Assembly (NCBI GenBank): GCA_020635975.1
Contig: JACJYT010000002.1
Span: 248,001 to 312,000, forward strand
DNA: 64,000 nt
Direction of reading: 5' to 3'
Origin: Chitinophagales bacterium
GTDB taxonomy: Bacteria; Bacteroidota; Bacteroidia; Chitinophagales; UBA8649
The notes under the pieces were generated by a model. It was not told the origin of the DNA, made no database searches, and saw nothing but the letters and a program-made list of their open reading frames with translations. The position numbers and the translations under genes were made by a program. Of this stretch, positions 1 through 8,225 are shown in pieces. Numbering within the stretch: position 1 is the stretch's first letter; each line of letters opens with the position of its first letter.

Positions 1-573
1 CTCTCTTATTGCTATATAATCTTGTTCCTCAAGATTAATTACTTCTACAGCCATTTCCACCTTGGTATCTTCAAGTTCTAAGCAATGCTGTTTAAGTAAT
101 TCTAGACCAGCTTCAAAGTCGGGACCAACCATTTTGTCCATATTAAAAAACAGAGCAAAAATACCTTTGTTCGTTCCAGTGAAACCCCATACTACCTCCG
201 TAGAACCATTAACATCCTTAAGTTTTAAGTAACCATCAGATTGACTTTTAAATGGTTTGAAGAACTGTACTTGATAGAGTAGTTCTTCTCCTTCCACTAC
301 ACCTGTATTTAACATACTACCACTGCCAGAGTCTTCGCTTGTCCAAGAATAAGAGCTTTCCAAGTCCCCATCATTTCCTTCGAAAGTCCAAATCATAGTA
401 CTATCTTTTGCATACCATGGCGACCAAGACTGCCAATTGTGGAAGTACTTGATTTGTTCCCAAACCAAATCTTTAGGCGCATCAATTAGGATGGATCTTT
501 CTACTTGGTAATCTTTTTTACAAGAACTTAGCAATATTAAGCTAAGAAGTATAGGTATAATTATTTTTTTCAT
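1..573 (-). CDS. SRPBCC-family lipoprotein, possibly with a C-terminal GyrI-like domain (3' end outside window)
   Basis: The 191 visible codons begin MKKIIIPILL and carry a lipobox ending LLSSC (Cys about residue 18), so this is probably a lipoprotein. Residues about 25-150 look like a START/polyketide-cyclase (SRPBCC) domain: the opening ERSILIDAPKDLVWEQI followed by HNWQSWSPW is typical of that fold. The last visible part (VEMAVEVINLEEQDYIAIRE) resembles the start of a GyrI/AraC effector-binding domain, a fusion common in Bacteroidota, but that domain is cut by the window edge. A TAACTTTG promoter box lies 14 nt upstream of the ATG. The ligand is unknown. Confidence 0.75.
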   Translation of the reverse strand, partial: MKKIIIPILLSLILLSSCKKDYQVERSILIDAPKDLVWEQIKYFHNWQSWSPWYAKDSTMIWTFEGNDGDLESSYSWTSEDSGSGSMLNTGVVEGEELLYQVQFFKPFKSQSDGYLKLKDVNGSTEVVWGFTGTNKGIFALFFNMDKMVGPDFEAGLELLKQHCLELEDTKVEMAVEVINLEEQDYIAIRE

Positions 574-587
574 AATCGAGCTTTTAA

Positions 588-595
588 CAAAGTTA
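588..595 (-). promoter_or_regulatory. -7 promoter box (TAACTTTG) of the SRPBCC lipoprotein gene
   Basis: Read on the minus strand this is an exact match to the Bacteroidota -7 consensus TAnnTTTG, 14 nt before the ATG. No TTG lies at the usual distance upstream, so the -33 element is weak or absent. Confidence 0.45.
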
Positions 596-611
596 TGAGA
601 ATTGTTTTATT

Positions 612-1439
612 TTAATAAAGTTCTTCAAAGAATGTAGTTTCTTCAAAATGATCGTTTAAAATTTCATATACCACATGATGGTACTGAGAAAAGTTAGGAA
701 GGTTATTGTGTCTTCCCCCAATAATTCTAATGAGATGGCTCCTTTTGTTCAGTTGGCTTAGCTTTAAGGCATGTCGATAGGGAATGAGCTTATCGTCGGT
801 TCCATGAATTATGTAAATAGGACATTTTACATTTTGAATGAATTGATCTGTTCTGATGGGGTAATTAAGTATGGAAGCAACTGGGAGAAAGAATAAATAG
901 GTTTTGGTTAAGTGATACATGCTGTAGTAGGGAGAATCCAAAATCAATTTTTTAGGATGATTACTAGCTGCAAGAAAGGCGGCGAAACCAGAACCTATAC
1001 TTCTACCATAAATAATAATTTCATTCTCGCGATAGTAAGTGCAAAGAAATTTGTAAGCAATCTGAGTGTCCAATTCAATATTTCTTTCTGTTCGCTTTCC
1101 CGTGCTTTTGCCAAAGCCTCGGTAGTCTATTACAAAGAAATCGTATCCCTTGCTAAGAAAATCTCGGGCATATTTACCCCAACCTTTTATACTTCTTGTA
1201 TTCCCCTTAAAATAGAAAATTACCCCCTTCGATTTTGGTAATTTGAAATGCAAACCATTGATTGTTGCTCCATCTTCCGCCTCCAAAAATATTTCGTAAT
1301 GTGGGTATTCGAATTGATATTTAAAGTCTAAATCTAATTTTTCTGGGTGGAATAAGAACAATTCTTGCGTGTAATAGGCTACAATGCATAGCCCAAAATA
1401 CACCAAGGCCACTAATCCTATCCATTCTAAAATCGACAT
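612..1439 (-). CDS. Alpha/beta hydrolase (BEM46/ABHD13-like), membrane anchored
   Basis: 275 residues. An N-terminal hydrophobic segment (about residues 5-24) suggests a membrane anchor. The hydrolase fold has its nucleophile elbow at GRSIGSG (Ser147), a likely acid in HGTDDKLIP (Asp215 or Asp216) and the catalytic His at GGRHNNL (His244). IDYRGFGKSTG precedes the elbow, as in the BEM46 group. A serine esterase or peptidase-like activity is expected, but the substrate is unknown. It lies 54 nt downstream of parC on the same strand and may be co-transcribed with it. Confidence 0.85.
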   Translation of the reverse strand: MSILEWIGLVALVYFGLCIVAYYTQELFLFHPEKLDLDFKYQFEYPHYEIFLEAEDGATINGLHFKLPKSKGVIFYFKGNTRSIKGWGKYARDFLSKGYDFFVIDYRGFGKSTGKRTERNIELDTQIAYKFLCTYYRENEIIIYGRSIGSGFAAFLAASNHPKKLILDSPYYSMYHLTKTYLFFLPVASILNYPIRTDQFIQNVKCPIYIIHGTDDKLIPYRHALKLSQLNKRSHLIRIIGGRHNNLPNFSQYHHVVYEILNDHFEETTFFEELY

Positions 1440-1493
1440 GATGAAAAGATATTCTTTTTTATCGACAATTTTTAATATCTGAAGTCTTAATGC

Positions 1494-4220
1494 TTAGAAA
1501 TCAAATTCTAAAGTGTCTCCCGGTTTGTATTTAGTATTTTCCTCTTTTTTCTTTTCTTCAATTTTTTTCTCCCCTTCTTCTTCCCTAGCTGAAGCTTCTT
1601 CCTTTTCCACTATTTCTATTTTTTGTGGAACTTCTCTTTCTATATCCTCTTCAACTTCCTCTAAAGCATTTTCTTTCTCTTCGTCTTCTGTATTCTCGAT
1701 TTCCTTTATTTTGCCAGTAATAGAGTGTAGACTCAATTTATTGCCTAAAGCTTTCCAACCTTTTACATCTATAAATTCGCTTAAAACAATGCTCTCCTCA
1801 ATTTTTTCCTTACTTTTTCCTTTGAGTACATGGAAGCTGATTCGAGGATTATTCTTAGTTGAAACGATACTAACATTGGAATTTTTATGTTCCGAAATAA
1901 AAAGGAATTTTTGTCCTTCAGTTTTCGTTTCTATGTGGAAGCGTTTTACATAAAACTCTTTGTTCTCGCCGTCAAAGTACACGCAAGAAATAACTTTTTT
2001 CTCGTTATACTTTTCGATAAGCTCGATTTCAGACATGTCATAGCGGTTGCTCAATTCAAAATTGGTAATCTCATAGTGTCCGCTCTTGAATATAACCAAG
2101 ATTTGATTTCCAGTATTGAAGTTTCCTAAATAAGTTCCTCGCTCGTCTTTATTCAATCGACCTACACTTTTATCTATCCAAATATCTACACCGCCTAAAG
2201 TAGATTCTCCTAGAGAAATTTGCTCTACTTTGCGAATTGGATATTTAGTAATCACATTGCCGTTCGAATTTCTACCTTTTATAGCTAACTCGCCAAAATC
2301 ATAATCAAATTGTTTTTGTCTTGCTTTAGAGTTGGCACTTAGATGCACACTTACTACTTCTTCTTCACTATTAGGGTGTGCTTTAAAGTAGATTAGCTTG
2401 GCTTTGTCGGATTTTGTAAGTTGATATTCCTTTTCTCTCGTTATAGAGGTGACAGCAAATCGTTTTACATAATTTTTACCATCTACGAGGTCAGCATAAA
2501 TCATATGATATACGGTGCGTTCATCATTTTTCTTCCATACTGCAACATAGATAATGTCTTTTCCTACAAACTTTTTATCTTCTAAACGAACCACTAGCAT
2601 TACGCCATCCTTGCGAAATACGATAATATCATCGATATCGCTGCAATCGCATACAAATTCATCTTTTTTCAAGGAAGATCCTATAAAGCCTTCTTTATAG
2701 TTTACATAAAGTTTGGAATTATTGGCAGCTACTTGAGCTACCTCAATGTTTTCAAAGTTTCTAATTTCTGTTTTTCGCTCCTGACCTTTACTGTATTTTT
2801 TCATCAAGTCGTCGAAGTAGGCAATGGCATAGTCTGTTAAATGAGCAAGATGATGGGCAACTTGTTCTAGTTCATTTTCTAAGCTCTTGATAAGTTCATC
2901 TGCCTTGAAGGAATCGAATTTCGAAATTCTCTTAATTTTTATTTCCGTTAACTTTAATACGTCTTCATCGGTAATATCTCGCACTAAATGAATAGCATTG
3001 GTACTATTGTTTTGCTTACTTGGAGTGGAAACAAATTTATGGAGTCCAGTGTAAATGTTGTTGGTTACTTCTTCCCAAGTTTCAGCCTCTTCTATGTCTC
3101 TATATATTCTGTTTTCAATAAAGATTTTCTCTAAAGAAGACATATGCCATTTCTCATTAAGTTCGGCTTGCTTAATTTCAAGCTCTCTTCTCAATAATTC
3201 TTTGGTATTCTCTGTCGAAACTTGAAGCAATTCTTCTACAGAAACAAAATGGGGCTTATCATTAATAATAACACAAGCATTTGGAGAGATACTTTGTTCG
3301 CAAGCGGTAAAGGCATATAAGGCATCGATAGACACATCTGGCGAAACGCCAGCCTGTAATTCTATTTCAATCTCAACCTCTTTTGCGGTGTTATCAATTA
3401 TTTTCTTAATCTTTATTTTACCTTTTTCTCCTGCTTTAATAATAGAATCTATTAAAGTAGTAGTTGTGGTACCAAAAGGAATTTCAGTAATTTTCAAAGT
3501 CTTTTTATCCGAAACTTCAATTTTAGCTCTAACCTTAACTCTGCCTCCTCTTTTGCCTCCATTATAGTCGGCTACATCAATATACCCACCTGTATCAAAA
3601 TCTGGATATATCTTAACTTTTTTACCTTTAAGCACATCTATAGAGGCCTTGATTAATTCAATGAAGTTATGAGGAAGAATTTTTGTCGATAAGCCAACGG
3701 CGATACCCTCTACACCTTGAGAAAGTAATAATGGGAATTTAGCCGGTAAGGCAATTGGTTCTTGTTTTCTTCCATCATAAGATAGCTGCCATTCGGTAGT
3801 TTCTTTGTTAAATAAAACATCTAAAGCAAACTTCGTAAGTCGAGCTTCTATGTATCGTGGAGCAGCCGCTCCATCTCCAGTTCTAACATCTCCCCAGTTT
3901 CCTTGACAGTCAATTAATAAATTTTTTTGTCCAAGTTTAACTAAAGCATCTCCAATTGCTGCGTCACCATGTGGGTGGTATTGCATGGTTTGACCAATAA
4001 TATTGGCCACCTTATGAAAACGACCATCATCCATTTCCTTCATGGCATGGAGAATTCTTCTTTGCACGGGTTTCATGCCGTCGTTTATCAAGGGAACCGC
4101 TCGTTCTAATATAACATAGCTAGCATAGTCAAGAAACCAATCCTTATACATGCCGTCTACCTTAATTATTGCATTATTCTTATTGGGGCTGAATTCTTCG
4201 TTTTCTATATTTTCTTCCAT
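1494..4220 (-). CDS. parC: DNA topoisomerase IV subunit A (ParC)
   Basis: A 908-residue type IIA topoisomerase A subunit; with ParE it decatenates chromosomes. The breakage-reunion domain begins DYASYVILERAVPLINDGMK, the HPHGD motif is at 82-86, and the catalytic Tyr123 lies in AAPRYIEARL. The DGMKPVQRR and GQKNLLIDCQGNWGD signatures fit Bacteroidota ParC rather than GyrA, which has DGLKPVHRR. A beta-pinwheel C-terminal domain is followed by about 70 Glu/Lys-rich residues (about 840-908). parE is not adjacent. The residue at the classical quinolone-resistance Ser position is Ala87. Transcription probably starts from a promoter overlapping the upstream bcp terminator, giving a leader of about 85 nt. 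Confidence 0.93.
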   Translation of the reverse strand: MEENIENEEFSPNKNNAIIKVDGMYKDWFLDYASYVILERAVPLINDGMKPVQRRILHAMKEMDDGRFHKVANIIGQTMQYHPHGDAAIGDALVKLGQKNLLIDCQGNWGDVRTGDGAAAPRYIEARLTKFALDVLFNKETTEWQLSYDGRKQEPIALPAKFPLLLSQGVEGIAVGLSTKILPHNFIELIKASIDVLKGKKVKIYPDFDTGGYIDVADYNGGKRGGRVKVRAKIEVSDKKTLKITEIPFGTTTTTLIDSIIKAGEKGKIKIKKIIDNTAKEVEIEIELQAGVSPDVSIDALYAFTACEQSISPNACVIINDKPHFVSVEELLQVSTENTKELLRRELEIKQAELNEKWHMSSLEKIFIENRIYRDIEEAETWEEVTNNIYTGLHKFVSTPSKQNNSTNAIHLVRDITDEDVLKLTEIKIKRISKFDSFKADELIKSLENELEQVAHHLAHLTDYAIAYFDDLMKKYSKGQERKTEIRNFENIEVAQVAANNSKLYVNYKEGFIGSSLKKDEFVCDCSDIDDIIVFRKDGVMLVVRLEDKKFVGKDIIYVAVWKKNDERTVYHMIYADLVDGKNYVKRFAVTSITREKEYQLTKSDKAKLIYFKAHPNSEEEVVSVHLSANSKARQKQFDYDFGELAIKGRNSNGNVITKYPIRKVEQISLGESTLGGVDIWIDKSVGRLNKDERGTYLGNFNTGNQILVIFKSGHYEITNFELSNRYDMSEIELIEKYNEKKVISCVYFDGENKEFYVKRFHIETKTEGQKFLFISEHKNSNVSIVSTKNNPRISFHVLKGKSKEKIEESIVLSEFIDVKGWKALGNKLSLHSITGKIKEIENTEDEEKENALEEVEEDIEREVPQKIEIVEKEEASAREEEGEKKIEEKKKEENTKYKPGDTLEFDF

Positions 4221-4308
4221 TCTTTGTTGGTTCTACTTGCTTAAGCTCAAATTGCTAGTTGAAATTTAGCGAAAGAGTTGGGTCTCTTTAAAGAAAGAGC
4301 GCTATGTA

Positions 4309-4337
4309 CAAATATAAAAGGCTTTTACTGTAAGCAA
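4309..4337 (-). promoter_or_regulatory. parC promoter (TTG-N18-TATATTTG)
   Basis: On the minus strand a TTG (4335-4337) is followed after 18 nt by TATATTTG (4309-4316), matching the Bacteroidota -33/-7 consensus. The -33 box and most of the spacer lie inside the hairpin of the bcp terminator, so the two signals overlap physically. Confidence 0.6.
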
Positions 4338-4345
4338 AAGCCTTT
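4317..4345 (-). terminator. Rho-independent terminator after bcp
   Basis: Inverted repeat AAAGGCTTTT (4317-4326) and AAAAGCCTTT (4336-4345) with a 9-nt loop, followed on the minus strand by a T-rich run. It lies 53 nt beyond the bcp stop codon. Confidence 0.75.
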
Positions 4346-4397
4346 ATATCCACATTTAAATAATTAAAAGTGTTAAAATGAACCAAGTAGTAAACAA

Positions 4398-4862
4398 TTA
4401 AAGTCCTAAAAGATCTTTAATCTGTTGAGTTGAATTCTTAGTATCCACTTTAGTAAGTACCTCTATAATTTTGTTTTCTTCGTCAAGTATGAAAGTGGTT
4501 CGAAAGGTTCCATCATATTCTCTCCCCATAAATTTTTTTCTCCCCCAAACACCATAATCATGATGAACTTTCAAATCTGTATCACTAATTAATGGGAAGG
4601 GGAGTTGGTATTTATGAATAAATTTTTGATGGGATTTTTCGTCTTGACTACTAACGCCTATAATGGCAAATCCTAATTCTTGCAATTCTTTAAAGTTATC
4701 TCTAAAATTACACGCATTTGCGGTGCAACCTGGAGTGTCATCCTTTGGATAGAAGTAAAGGATTTTCTTCTTTCCTGCAAATTGATCAAGATTGATTTCT
4801 TTGCCAAATTCATCCTTAGCATTGATTTTTGGAGCAAAATCGCCTTTTTTTAGACTGGTCAT
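4398..4862 (-). CDS. bcp: Thioredoxin-dependent thiol peroxidase (Bcp/PrxQ peroxiredoxin)
   Basis: This cytoplasmic peroxiredoxin reduces peroxides using thioredoxin. The motif YFYPKDDTPGCTANACNFRD holds the peroxidatic Cys (PGCT) and, five residues on, a second Cys typical of atypical 2-Cys PrxQ enzymes; VSSQDEKSHQKF and GVWGRK are also family motifs. I chose the ATG at 4862 (MTSLKKGDFAP, 154 residues) because family members start just before the GD.AP motif; an in-frame ATG at 4919 would add 19 residues that resemble nothing in the family. It is divergent from the Nif3-like gene. Confidence 0.88.
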   Translation of the reverse strand: MTSLKKGDFAPKINAKDEFGKEINLDQFAGKKKILYFYPKDDTPGCTANACNFRDNFKELQELGFAIIGVSSQDEKSHQKFIHKYQLPFPLISDTDLKVHHDYGVWGRKKFMGREYDGTFRTTFILDEENKIIEVLTKVDTKNSTQQIKDLLGL

Positions 4863-4976
4863 TTCAGTTAAATTTATTTGTTCTTTGTGAGAAACCATAA
4901 ATAATGCTTCTTTGTTCAATTAAATCTGCATTATTCTATTCTTATATTTAAAAGAAAAGGAAGTAAATTTACCCTT

Positions 4977-6074
4977 ATGAAAGTTTCAGACATAGTTTCC
5001 TACTTAGAAAGTATCGCGAATCCTAGCCTTCAAGAATCATACGACAATAGTGGTTTATTAATTGGAACAGGGGAAGAAGAAATTAATGCGGTATTAGTCA
5101 GTCTAGACCTTACCGAAGAAGTCTTGGACGAAGCCATAAAGAGAGGGGCTAAAATGATTATCTCGCACCACCCAATCATCTTTACCGGCTTGAAGAGATT
5201 TAATGCGAAATCTTATGTACAACGAATAGTGGCAAAGGCTATAAAGAATGATTTGGTTATTTATGCGATGCATACCAACTTAGATAATGTTAGTCAAGGA
5301 GTAAATGCAGCTCTAGCATCCAAACTAAATTTGCTAAATACAAGAATACTATTGCCAAAAGAAAACCAACTCGTTAAACTAGTAACTTATGTGCCTAGCG
5401 CCGAAAAGGACAAGCTTTTAGATGCCTTATTTTTGGCTGGGGCTGGAATTATTGGAAATTATAGCGAAGCGAGCTTTTCTAGTGAAGGCTATGGAACTTT
5501 TAAAGGAAATGAGCAGAGTAAACCCAAAATCGGAGTGCCAGGTAAACGAGAAATTGTTAAAGAAACCAGAATAGAGGTCTTGCTTAACAATTTTCAGCGA
5601 GCACAAGTGCTTGAAGCTCTTCAGCGCACGCATCCTTATGAAGAAGTAGCTTATGAACTACTAAACTTAAGTCAGGCAAATCAAGATATTGGTTCTGGGT
5701 TTATCGGGGAGCTTCCAGAAGAGATGCTTTTCGAAGATTTTATGGACTTACTCAAAACTAATTTCAATCTTTCTGTTATTCGACATACTAGCAAATTAAA
5801 GAACAAAATCAAAAAGATAGCACTTTGTGGAGGTGCTGGAAGTTTTTTACTTTCTACCGCAATTAAACAAAAAGCCGATATTTTTATAAGTGCTGATTTT
5901 AAGTACCACGAATTTTTTGATGCTGATAATCAAATTGTTATAGCGGATATTGGACATTACGAATCAGAACAATTTACTTCACAACTTTTAATTGATAAAT
6001 TGAATGAAAAATTTCGTAATTTTGCGTTCCTTTTAACGGAAGTGAACACAAATCCTGTTAAATACTACAAATAA
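4977..6074 (+). CDS. Nif3-like dinuclear metal-centre protein (GTP cyclohydrolase I type 2 homologue)
   Basis: 365 residues, the long form of the Nif3/YbgI/YqfO family, which forms toroidal hexamers with a two-metal site. The opening VSDIVSYLESIANPSLQESYDNSGLLIG, the metal-binding IISHHPIIF (His64-His65), MHTNLDNV and the C-terminal IADIGHYESEQF (His and Glu ligands) are all present. The middle (about 125-230, with the TVHPYEE-like sequence RTHPYEEVAYE) is the inserted PII/CutA-like domain. The exact biochemical role is unsettled. A zinc-ribbon coiled-coil gene follows after 12 nt, a common pairing. A TAAATTTA box lies five nt before the ATG. Confidence 0.88.
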   Translation: MKVSDIVSYLESIANPSLQESYDNSGLLIGTGEEEINAVLVSLDLTEEVLDEAIKRGAKMIISHHPIIFTGLKRFNAKSYVQRIVAKAIKNDLVIYAMHTNLDNVSQGVNAALASKLNLLNTRILLPKENQLVKLVTYVPSAEKDKLLDALFLAGAGIIGNYSEASFSSEGYGTFKGNEQSKPKIGVPGKREIVKETRIEVLLNNFQRAQVLEALQRTHPYEEVAYELLNLSQANQDIGSGFIGELPEEMLFEDFMDLLKTNFNLSVIRHTSKLKNKIKKIALCGGAGSFLLSTAIKQKADIFISADFKYHEFFDADNQIVIADIGHYESEQFTSQLLIDKLNEKFRNFAFLLTEVNTNPVKYYK

Positions 6075-6086
6075 ATAAGATATTAC

Positions 6087-6833
6087 ATGGCAAAGAAAGA
6101 ACTTACTGCAGCAGAAAAAATGAAGGCACTGCACAATTTACAATCTATCGATACGCAAATTGATAAAATTAAAACTTTGAAAGGTGAACTACCTATGGAA
6201 GTGGAAGATTTAGAAGATGAGCTAGTTGGTTTGAATACTCGAATAACAAATATTCAAGAAGAAATTGCTGAAGTAGATGCAGAATTAAGTGCTAGAGAAT
6301 TGTCTATAAAAACTTCTACAGATTTGATTTCAAAGTATGAAAAACAAATGGACAATGTAAAGAATAGTAGAGAATTCGATGCTTTGACAAAGGAAGTTGG
6401 CATGCAAAAGTTGGAAATTCAATTGGCTGAAAAGAAGATCAGAGAAGCCAAAGAAAATTTGGATAACAAGAAATCTTATTTAGATGATTGCAAAGATAAG
6501 TTAGATGCCATCCAAGTTCAACTTAAAGAAAAGCAAGCAGAATTGGAAAGAATTACCAAAGAAACAGACGAAGAAGAAAAGGATTTGCTTGTTAAATCAG
6601 AGAAATATAGAGCTAAGGTTGAAGAAGGTCTTTTAAAAGCATACGATAGAATTAGAAAGGCATATAAGGATGGTCTTGCTGTAGTGGCAGTAGAAAGAAA
6701 TTCATGCGGAGGATGTCATGCTGCTATTCCACCTCAGGTTCAAATTGATATTGACGACCAAAAGAAAATGATTATTTGCGAACATTGCGGAAGAATCTTA
6801 GTTCCAGATTATTCTGTGGTGAAGGCATTATAG
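6087..6833 (+). CDS. Coiled-coil zinc-ribbon protein (C4-type, CT398/zf-RING_7 family)
   Basis: 248 residues. Residues about 10-185 form a long charged heptad-rich coiled coil. The C-terminus is a four-Cys zinc ribbon: Cys207-x2-Cys210 and Cys231-x2-Cys234, spelled SCGGCHAAIPPQ and IICEHCGRILV. Proteins of this build are conserved next to nif3 in many bacteria, but the function is not established; nucleic-acid or protein binding is usually assumed. It forms an operon with the Nif3-like gene and ends at a strong terminator. Confidence 0.85.
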   Translation: MAKKELTAAEKMKALHNLQSIDTQIDKIKTLKGELPMEVEDLEDELVGLNTRITNIQEEIAEVDAELSARELSIKTSTDLISKYEKQMDNVKNSREFDALTKEVGMQKLEIQLAEKKIREAKENLDNKKSYLDDCKDKLDAIQVQLKEKQAELERITKETDEEEKDLLVKSEKYRAKVEEGLLKAYDRIRKAYKDGLAVVAVERNSCGGCHAAIPPQVQIDIDDQKKMIICEHCGRILVPDYSVVKAL

Positions 6834-6855
6834 AAAATTGAATTTTTAAATTTGA

Positions 6856-6884
6856 AGCCCAATGTTTTTGCATTGGGCTTTTTT
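6856..6884 (+). terminator. Rho-independent terminator after the zinc-ribbon gene
   Basis: Perfect 9-bp stem AGCCCAATG / CATTGGGCT with a 6-nt loop and a run of six Ts. It separates the nif3 operon from the DUF4126 gene. Confidence 0.9.
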
Positions 6885-6941
6885 ATAAAACCTAATTCAG
6901 ATTTAATTTTAGGCATAGCTTTTGTACCAAACGAGCTAAAA

Positions 6942-7517
6942 ATGGCTGTGAATTTTGAAATTTTATTAAGTATTTTCTTGGGCTTGGGCCTTGCCGCTTC
7001 TGCAGGTTTCAGAGTGTTTATGCCCTTGCTTGCTTTAAGTTTGCTAGGCTATTTTGATTGGATTCCACTTAGCGATTCTTTTGCTTGGCTTGGAAGTATT
7101 CCTGCAATTATTACTTTAGCTTTAGCTACGGTTGTAGAAATAGCAGCTTATTATATTCCTTGGGTAGATAATTTACTGGATACTGTAGCACTTCCAATGG
7201 CAACACTTGCAGGTACCGGAGTACTAGCGGCTAGCATTACCGAACTTGATCCTTTGCTTAGCTGGGGACTTGCAATAATAGCTGGTGGTGGAACGGCAGG
7301 CGCAATCAAAAGTGCTAATGCTGGTACTAGAATGATCTCTTCAGTTAAAACTGTGGGCTTAGCAAATCCTGTAGTATCTACTGTAGAGACTGGTTTCTCC
7401 CTAAGTTTAATAGTATTGGCAATTTTTTTTCCCGTTCTAGCGCTGTTACTAGTGCTTTCTATACTTTACTTCCTTTACCGGGTAATGAGGAAATTTAGAA
7501 CAAAAAAACAAAACTAA
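6942..7517 (+). CDS. DUF4126 family membrane protein
   Basis: 191 residues with four to five hydrophobic segments. Motifs typical of DUF4126 are ASAGFRVFMPLLALSLLG near the N-terminus, EIAAYYIPWVDNLLDT, and a Gly/Ala-rich loop (AGGGTAGAIKSANAGTRM). An inner-membrane location is clear; function is unknown. I chose ATG 6942 (MAVNFEILL) because the upstream in-frame TTG at 6852 lies inside the preceding terminator. The gene ends one base before the convergent hypothetical gene. Confidence 0.85.
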   Translation: MAVNFEILLSIFLGLGLAASAGFRVFMPLLALSLLGYFDWIPLSDSFAWLGSIPAIITLALATVVEIAAYYIPWVDNLLDTVALPMATLAGTGVLAASITELDPLLSWGLAIIAGGGTAGAIKSANAGTRMISSVKTVGLANPVVSTVETGFSLSLIVLAIFFPVLALLLVLSILYFLYRVMRKFRTKKQN

Positions 7518-8210
7518 CTAGCCTTTAAATTCGTCCTTTTGAGAACTAAAAGCAAAGCCCAATCTTTTGCTAGTTTTGTGGGTTAGTGTTCCTGTTTGTT
7601 GAATTTTTTCGCCAACAGTTAGTTCTCTAACTTCGTGATAGCTAGGCACCCAAAGATCAAAATTTATGGAAAAGAGCATAGCCTGTTCCACAATTAAAGC
7701 CAAAAAATCTTCATTGATAACAAGATTGTCGAAGTCTTTGTATAAAAACCCTAACTGTTCCTCCCCCTCAACGAAAAAGTGCCCTTCTTTATTGATAAAA
7801 ATCCGAGATACTAAATAACCAGCATCTCCATAACGTTGGTATTTAAAAGAATCAGCAAGAAAATTGTACACTTCTATCATTCCACAATATTTTCTTGATT
7901 CATCTTCCTTAACGTAGGCTGTATTATTGATGAAATACTCTTCTGAAAAACTGAAAATATTAGTGTGCATATTAAAAATAAGGATGTCTCCCGCAAATTT
8001 GATCTCTGCCTCAAATTTGCCATTTTCCTTGAAATCTACCTCAAATAAATCTTCCTTGCAGCTTGATTTAAGCTGATTTGCATAATTTTCTAAGACTTGT
8101 TTCAGATTTTCGAAAACAGAGAAAGTTCTTTGATAAACCTCTTGCTTAAGATTTCCTTTTACCTTGAGATAAGCTGCAATCTTTTCTAAATTTTCATTTT
8201 TCATAGGCAT
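7518..8210 (-). CDS. Conserved hypothetical protein downstream of proS
   Basis: 230 residues, no signal peptide or membrane segment, mixed alpha/beta with many aromatic residues. I do not recognise the family. Visible features are an N-terminal helical part (KIAAYLKVKGNLKQEVYQRTF), a block with conserved-looking KYCGMIEVYNFLADSF, and a C-terminal basic tail (LTHKTSKRLGFAF). It starts 15 nt after the proS stop codon on the same strand, so it is probably co-transcribed with proS. The start could be ATG 8210 or ATG 8204 (MKNENLEK). Confidence 0.7.
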   Translation of the reverse strand: MPMKNENLEKIAAYLKVKGNLKQEVYQRTFSVFENLKQVLENYANQLKSSCKEDLFEVDFKENGKFEAEIKFAGDILIFNMHTNIFSFSEEYFINNTAYVKEDESRKYCGMIEVYNFLADSFKYQRYGDAGYLVSRIFINKEGHFFVEGEEQLGFLYKDFDNLVINEDFLALIVEQAMLFSINFDLWVPSYHEVRELTVGEKIQQTGTLTHKTSKRLGFAFSSQKDEFKG

Positions 8211-8225
8211 CCTCCAATTTATTAA

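Noticed and set aside
1513..1953. Open frame antisense to the end of parC
   Set aside because: It mirrors the Glu/Lys-rich tail codons of parC; its translation is Ser/Phe low-complexity with no start signal.
6852..6941. TTG start giving DUF4126 a 30-residue extension
   Set aside because: It lies inside the preceding terminator and the added residues do not fit the family; ATG 6942 is used.
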